Of a DNA stretch of 50,337 nt, positions 25,201-34,200 are shown one piece after another. How positions within the stretch are numbered: the first letter of the stretch is position 1; every line of letters starts with the position of its first letter. Below the pieces are notes generated by a model. That model was given only the letters and a program-made list of their open reading frames with translations. It did not search any database and was not told where the DNA came from. This DNA is from a virus. The stretch is taken from the IMG/VR virus record IMGVR_UViG_3300047510_001456, positions 1 through 50,337 of that record; one strand, 5' to 3'. The position numbers and the translations under genes are program-made.

Positions 25201-28200
25201 ATAAAGGATTTCATACTCGTTATTAAAAACAATCTGATCATTTCTTGTAACTGATATCGCGCTTTTATCTTTGCTAGGAGCATATTTTAAATCAAACACT
25301 GCAGATGATGCTGTAGCAACAAACGTCTGCGAAAAATTAAATTCAGATAAAATTCCATTTTTGCTTATTCTGTCAAATTTTAGTGTTACATCAAACGTTC
25401 TAATCGGAGACTCACCTAAAATTGCTACTGCTTTAGCAACATTAGAATTAAATCCGTTACCGCCTACTAAAGAAATCGTAGGAGCTTTAGTATAACCTTT
25501 TCCTCCTGATATTAATCTAATAGATCTTACCTGTCTATTGGTTATAAACGCTATAGCTTCTGCTCCTGTCCCGTCTCCTTCGATTAGTACTCTAGGCGCA
25601 GCGGTATACCCCTCTCCTCTAGAAGAAATTACGATTTCTTTGATTTCAAATCCTAGATTGTCTTTCCAGTGTTTCCAAGGATATTGATCTGTCAAATCAT
25701 AAGAACTGTTAACCGGTAGAATTTTTCCACTGTTTATAGAATACGATGGTGGTAAATCAAAATCAGTTAAAACTGAATTGTCTATATCAAAATTAGTGTA
25801 TCTACTTGTATATTGTCTAATAGTTGTTCGATAAGGTTTAACTTCTTCTACATAATTTCTAAAGCTATCTAAACTATCGTTTTTATAATTAACTTTCTGT
25901 TCTAACGATCCAACATTATGAGTTGCATTTAAGAAACTTGTCTTAAATGCCCAATCGATATATTCTTGTTCTGAGAAAGCGTATCTTAACGAGATAAAGA
26001 ATAGATTGTTCCATTCATTTCTTAAATCTTCTATAAAAATATCTTGTTTAACTGCATTCAAAATATTTCTTAATTCTAAAGACGGTAATAAATCGTATTC
26101 ACTTGTGTCATAAGAACTAGTAGCATCAAATCCTAATATTTGGGATTCCTTGCTGTATAATTTTGTAGATAACTCAATAGTTCCATTTTGTCGACCAACT
26201 AATTTATAGTTAGATAGGATATCTCCTTCGCCGTCTTTAACTTTGCTAATCAGAGCCCAGCCACCGGTTCCAAATTCTCTAACTTTTAATAAATCTCCTT
26301 CTTGCACAGATAAAGAACTTTCCTCATAGAGAGCCCCTATCTCTTTAGAGATCCTAGAAGTTTTAGAATATTCTTTTTCGTACCAATCAATCTTTGACCA
26401 ATACTTAGTAGTGTCAAAGCCTTGAGATTTGCTTCTAAAGAAATCTTTTCTTACATTATCATAAGAATACACACTCCAAAAATTATTAGCAGTTTCATCA
26501 TTGTTTACTAAAACTGCGTAACTTCTTACCTTTGCTATTGCCGAAGTATATTTTTTTCCTTTAGAAATAACTGTGACTGAATCTACTCTTCCTTGATTGT
26601 CAATCGTTAATACTGCTTTTGCTCCTATTCCATCTCCTTCGATCTCTATAGGAGGAATTACTTTATAACCAAATCCCGAATCTAAAATATCAATAGTGTC
26701 AACTTCCGAGTCTACTATGTTTACATTTAAAATGGCTTGTTTAATTCTGACAGTATTAACATTTTGTAAATCAATAAAATTTTCTACTTCTTCGTCAAAT
26801 CCATTCAAGCTTTGTTCGGGTTTTGTATCTATCAAATTTAAATTTTGATAATTTAAAGTATCTGCAAAAGGTCGAAGTAATAAATGTTCATTAATTCTGT
26901 CAATTATTATAGATAATATTTTATTATTATCCTTGAACATTCCTTGTCTTGGTCTGAAAGATAATCCATATTTTTGCTTTTGTGGAATCTTAGGATCCGG
27001 AACTGAATTTCCGGCTTGGTCAAAACCAACCAAACTATCAATCCATTTAGTTTCAATATCTTGATTCGGTATGCTACCTATTAAATTTTCTGATAATAAC
27101 ATATATTCCGAATGACTTAGATTATTAGATTTTTTAGTTTTTCTATATTGAATATTTAAATATGCGCTATCATTTTTCAATAAAGAATTAAAATTGTAAG
27201 CTAAGAATTTATCAGAATCTATTAATGCTAAAATTGGCAATCCAGAAGCTGCAGGATTAATGATTAATGATGCAACATCAGAAGAGGGCAGTCTTCTTCC
27301 TGCTACTTCAGTTGGCAATAACGCTTTATTTTTAACCCAGAAATAATATCTAGTTCCGGTTAACTGTCCAGTGTTTACATTATAAATTTCTTTTATACTG
27401 TAGACGGTATTATCGGCATACAAAGGTTGGCCAGAAATTCCTTCAGCCAATCCTTCATTCGTGTCAGCAAGTACACTCCAATCTGACGGTAATAAAGAGG
27501 ATTCTACCCATTCATAAATGTCAATTGACGATCCGTACGCTAGTTCGTTCCAGTTACCTGATCTAAAAATATCGTCACCTTGTTCATAATCTATCCACTT
27601 TACAGTAGACAAATTCCACCACAGCTTGCCTACATTTTTTTCAAACCAGGCTGTGGTTTCGTCTACCACCTGCTCTCCTGTTCCGTTGGTGTAAATTGCG
27701 GGATCATAAACAGTTTTAAAACTTATTTCTTGTTCAGCTATTCCTAAAATTTTTAATTTTGCGTGATCTACTATATCAACATCTGCTAATTTAATATTTG
27801 TAGTTTCGTCATAAACTTCTATTGAAGTCAGTAAATTGATATCAACCTTTGGGGTTTGTTGAGCTAAGGTATTCCAAGATTTTACATTAGGGTCTTTTCT
27901 AAATATTCTTGTTATTCCTATCGGATGAGAACTTAAAACCTGACCTTGTGTTTCTAAAGGAGCTCTATAATTAGGTGAGCCTGTGACAATCACAGAACCA
28001 AAAGTATCAATGCTGTAACCAAAAGATTCAGCGTTTTGCAGATCAGCTTCTAATTTTTCTGCCAATAGATATATGTTAGACTTCTTTTCAAATACATATA
28101 CCTGTCCTGTATAGCCTTGCGGTTCGCTAAAGCTAGTAGCATTACCGTCAAATGTTGTGCCGACTGAGATATCAAATCTCACAGGAATTTTGTAAGGGGC

Positions 28201-31200
28201 GTTCTTAGCCCCTACAACAATTTTTTCAGCATTGTAATCAACACTGACAGAAAATCCAAACTGTTCGTTATTATAAGATTCATAACTAGAAATTTTCTGG
28301 TCTAAATTATAGGTAGGAGAAGCTAAGTTGGTAGTCGAAAATACATACACCGATCCCTGATTCTGTAAATTACTGTCTGCATCTGGACTCGAAACTACCA
28401 ATGTGGTTCCTGCCTCGTCTAAATCTAAACTAAATCCAAATTTATCTCCAGAATAAATTCCTATATCTAAACCAGAATCTGTATTATTATAGTTTTCTAT
28501 GTTTTCAGAAGTGATAACCTGAATTAAATTATAAACTTCGTTTGCATCTCTTTTATAGATGTGGATTTTTCCTGAGCTAACTGTGCTGAGGTTCCCTATA
28601 GGTAGCCAAGGTGTCGAATCCGATAATGTCGATTCTGTTATTCCAAGAACAGGCACATCTCCCTTACTGACTATAGAAGAATCAACTGGTCCTGGAGTTG
28701 AGGTATCCATAAGCCTGTAATAGTTGTCGTCGTATTGAACTACATCAGATTCTGTATATTCCTGAAATTGGCTCCAGACTCCTCTATAATTTACAAAAAA
28801 TTGACCGTCGCTGTTTGGAGAACCTACAACTAAAATACTTCCATCTTTGTTCATTGCTAGGCTGGATCCAAAAAGATCTCCTGCTTTGACTAATTCTGCT
28901 ACTTGATTTTTATCTAATAACCCAGCCGCTAATGTAGATCCATCATCACCTAACGCAATATTAGTTGGTAACGAAGATTGTGTCGATATGGAATCTAATT
29001 CGATCCAATCATTTAATCCTAAATACAACGAACTGCCGTCGTCACTTAAATCTGTGTCTACTAATGCCTTCCACAATTTATTATCCCACCATATTACACT
29101 ACCTGCTGGATAAAATCTTACAGCACTGGCTGTTTCAAAAGCCCCAGTATACGGGTTATATCCTCCATTAGGATTGAATACCCCTCTGTAATTTATATCT
29201 TCTAAATGCCTCCATCCTTTAGTAATCCTTTCTCTATACACAATAGATAAAGTAGCGCCTGATCCGTATGAAGGTTCTACAGTGGTGCTTGCAGGCGAAG
29301 TTCGAATTGTTGTGAATCTTCCCCTACTAATAGGCTCGACTGAAATTACTTCGCCGGCGGAAACCGTACCAGAAAATGTAGCAATTTGTCCTTCATAATT
29401 AACTGTTAATACTGTTGCTCCGACATCTACTTCTCTAAATGTCAATCTTAAAATACATCCAGAGCTTAATGTCGAACCATCCGAGCTAAAAGTTGGTTCG
29501 GCCGTTGCTATTAGAGGACCAGCAGGAAGATTGTTCCATAATCCTCTATCTAGAGGTGCTATCGTTTTTATTGGAAATAATAAATCAACGTCCCCTGGAA
29601 CTATAGTTTCAGTATCAACTGTTGCAGTGAAGGTTGCTGTTTGTCCTAGATAATTAACAGACAAGGTTATTCCAGCTGAATCTATATTATAATTAGATCC
29701 AGGTTCAACTATTTCAACATCTGCAACTTCGTAGACAGAGTATCCCGATCCGCTGGTTACTATAGAAGCACTATCAACTTCTTGAACTGTTTCATTGTCG
29801 TAGACATAAAGATAAACCCTACCTCTGCTTTCTAAAGCACCAGGAGCAGAGATGGATAGATAATATTTGTCTCCGCTTTGTCCAACTGAAATTGCACTAC
29901 CATATAATTCATCCGCGGAAGGTCTTGGACTAACTATCGAAATAAATTCAGTCCACCTATTAGATTCAAATTTATAAATTGTTACCATTCCCTGATTATT
30001 ATAACCAGGTAATCTGCCAGTAGAATTGGCTTCTATTATTGTTACAGGTTCCCAGTCCACTGAATAGATATCTATGTATGAAGAATCTGTAGGAACTTCG
30101 CCATTTCTTATTTGTTCAAGTGTGGGGGCAGAAGGATTTCCCGGAACATCTGTTACTGCCTTCCATAATTTACCGTTATAAATTACTATTTCACTAGCAA
30201 AATAATCCTGTCTGGGATCAAATTCTCCCATAAATTTACTCTTGATATAACTAGCATTAGGTGAACCTACAATTAAAAACTGACCATCTGGTGTTGCTGC
30301 AACTGCTGATCCAAACACTCGAGATAACTGACTTCTAAATTCGCTAGGCGAAGTAATTATCTGATAAAGTTCTAGTCCTCTAGATGTTTCTACATACGAG
30401 TAAAGATACCCAGTGTTAGGCATACTACTAATAATCTGTTTTAAACTATTGATGTATAGTACTGCTGTGCCGCTACCGACAGGCTCTTGAATACCGTACT
30501 CTATAAGATTTTTATAAGAATATGATTTTTGTTTTTGAATTACTTCCCATCTATTATTCTGATCATTGTCTAACCATAATTTAGTATCTTTTTTTAGTGC
30601 TGCTATTTCAGCAAGATCTAAAGTATTATAACTATCAAGACGAGCAGGAACTAACAAATTTATTGTTTGTATAGCACTATCATCTATAGCAGGTGAATCA
30701 GCGTCTTCTCTTTTTTCTACTATAATCGATCTAGCTGTTTTAGATTTTACAAAGAAGAATCCTTCTAAATCGATTATATTTCTTAAACCTATTATATCAT
30801 TTTCTTGTATTTCATGAACTCTATTAAATCTTATTTCTATTTCAAGATCGATTAATTCAGTTACAGATTCGATGATTAATAAAGGTTGATTTTCAAATCT
30901 TACAACATTCCAACTTTGATCATCATAGGTGATCCATATATAATTGTTTTCTTGAACAAGATTTATGTCTAAATCTAAAATTTCATTTTTATTTTTTACT
31001 ACAAAATCAACCTGGTCGGGCTTAACATAGCCCGAAATTCTTGAATTTAATTCGTAATATTTTACAGGATTAATATTCGTAGTAAAAAATCCGTCAGCTG
31101 ATTTTATAATGTCATTAGAATTAATTCTATATTTTTGATCTATTTTAACATTGCTAATTTGTTCGTCAACTACTAACATTGGCTGAGGATTGACTTCAAA

Positions 31201-34200
31201 ATTAGTTTTGGCGATTTGAATTTCAGTTTCTAATAACTCGTTGATGCCGCCGAACCGGCCGGTTCGAATAGCCCATTCTTCATTCAATACTATACTATCG
31301 TCGTCTGTTTTGCTAAGTTTGTCAAAAATCTTAGTTATAGCATTACTAGTGCCTTTTTCTCTGATAAATCCTTGGTACAGTTGAAACTGTGTAATTTCAT
31401 CTTCTGCAATATTTTGAAGATAATTTCTCGCTTGATATCCGATCGAATGTCGACCTAACTCTCTCTGAGTGGTTCCTAACCCTTCGGCATCGAGATTATA
31501 ATAATCTTCAAATAAATTAATTCTATAATCAAAATTTGAAACTAGTTGTTTCTGAGGGGTCGAATCTAATTTGCTCCATTTAGATTCATCAAATAATTCT
31601 GTTCCTTTTTGATTTGATTGGCTAGTCCAATTAAAAGATTTGTAGACTACAATATCGCCCAATCTATAATCGGTAAATGGTTGCCAAGATTCAATACTTA
31701 CATTATCGAATAAAAATCCAGGGCTAGTGTAGTCACCGTCCCAATCCACTGTGCGGAATCCGCGACTCTTAATACGCTCTTGACGATAACCTGTTGGCTT
31801 ATCATAGATAACATCATTAAAAACTGTCCTATCAGAAAATATAGTAACGTGTTCTTTGAGAACAAAATAAGTTTTTAAGAAATAAATTCCGTCAGTTGTG
31901 TTATTTGTTGAAACAGTGATATTTTGAAAATCTCTTTTGATATCTATAAACGCAGGCTGTAAAACTTTGCCGTCGGCACGTAAAACCTGATAAGGATAAA
32001 AGCTATCAAATAAATTATCTGCTACTCCTAAATCTATATTAATATTAACTTTAGCTGCTGACGGGCTTAAACTTAGAATAGCGCCTTCCTCCCAATTATG
32101 TTTTGTCCAAAACATAAACTCTTTGGCCGAAGTAATCCAATCTTGAGCAGTTTTATTTTCTTTGTCATATAAATCAAAAACAAATCCGCTGGCTTTTAAA
32201 AATTCACCGTATCCAAAAAGAAAATCAACTACAGCCTGGATAGTAGGTAAAATTGTTCCGTAAGTTAAAGTTTTTTTACGCAGACGATTGAAGGTTCTTC
32301 TGTATAATGCAGTGATTGAACCTACAGTAGCAGGTCCAGCAATCTCTTTAAGATTTTCTGTATTAAAATCTAATCCACTTCTAAAACTTTTTATAGTTCG
32401 ATAAAAATTATTCTGATAACTTATGCAAACACCGTTACCGTAAAATTTTTCTTGTTCCCAGCGAAGAACATCTTCACTAACTCCCCCTACTGACAATGTA
32501 GGATCATTACTAGAAATCGCAGCCTCGTAATAATTGAAATAAGGAAATTGATTATCATATCCGTTTATCTTCCATCCTCGATTAACCTTTTCTATTAATA
32601 CCCCACTGTAAGAAAGTGTAAAAACAGGAGTACTTACATTAAAAATAATTTCATAATTTTCTTGAGGTATGAAAATACTACTTGAAGTAGAGCTAGGAGA
32701 TTTACTATCTAAAAGATACTTCTGTTGACCCTTGTCAACAAACCCAGACAATCGTGTGCTAAGATTAACATCGATATTATTAATAAGCTCTTGTAAAGAA
32801 GACTCATCCAAAGCAAGGCTTCTTGCATAGTCCATTAATAGAGAAATAAGACCGTAAGTCTGATCTTCTCCTACTTTAGGAATAACAATATTTTCTAATT
32901 TTACAAAAATATCAGTACTTGAATGAACATATTGTCCTGCAATATTTTTTTTAATTCTTGTAAAATCTAAACAAGCGTTAATGTACTCAAACGGTCTTAA
33001 TAAACAAAGAGCCTTGACTACCGCAAATGGAAACTCCGAACTAGACCTCCACGCATACTCGACAGGGCCAACATCTCCCAATACAAAAGGACCTTGATTG
33101 TTTATTAAGGCAAAATTACTGGCTAAAGATGAATCCAGTGGACTTAATAAATTTCCGTTATTATCTACAGGAATTTGTTTGGTTAATCCGGGTCTTTTAT
33201 ACCTATCATAGATTCCTTGTCTATTTCCTTGTCTGATAATTCCATTCTCTAAATCTTCCCATAGTAACAGATTACCGCTAGTATAAGGTGCCGACCCGTA
33301 TTGAGATTCCCACCAGTCTGGTTGTTCGGTGAACCCTAAAAGTTCCCAAGGGCATACATGAGGTCTATACGAATCATAGAACCAATTGTAAACTCCTCTC
33401 CAGTATCCAGGTAACGATGTTTTTCCTGGCTTATCAGCCATATCGCTGTAGGTATATGTAAAACTATTCTCAGAATCAAAATAGTTGTTATTAGTATAAT
33501 CAATGTTAGTACCAGAAACCCATTTTAGAAAATCTTGAATTAGCAATGGATCTATTTGACTTTTGTCAAATTTTCCGCCGCCGTAATAACTTGAAAAAAT
33601 CAAATCTATATCAAAAAGAGATGCATTGTATTGGATTTTTATATTGTTATAAATTCTTAATTCAAATTCCAAGATAACGTCATCTCTATAATCATTATAA
33701 GCCCTAGTAATACTTCCGTCGTGGCCTTGAATGACATACACTGGTTCGACATAGGTATCATCTAAAAATTTTCTTGGTAGGTATTTCTTATATAATCCTA
33801 AGCTTGTAGGAGTAGGCGGAACAAAATTATAGCTCGACGAATTGTATTCTCTGATCTGAATCAAATCGTTTTCTTGAAGATCAATTTTAAGTGTAACGAA
33901 AGAAAAAGATTTATTAAAATAATAATCTTTTTCAACAATTTTTTGCTGTCCGTTAACATAAACGTAAACAGCTTTTCTGCTTGCGGTTTCTAGATCGAAG
34001 GGAGTTGATAACGTATAAGTTTTAATTCCCGGATCATCTACTACATATCTAATTTCTGTAAATGCACCCGATCCTATCATATCCGAATCTACGAAAGAAC
34101 TCGCCGATGTTTTAGTTCTACCCATTTCAGATATTATCTGATCTACAAATTCGGTCGGGTCGTCATTATAGATAGTATCTGAAATTAATTCAATAAATTT

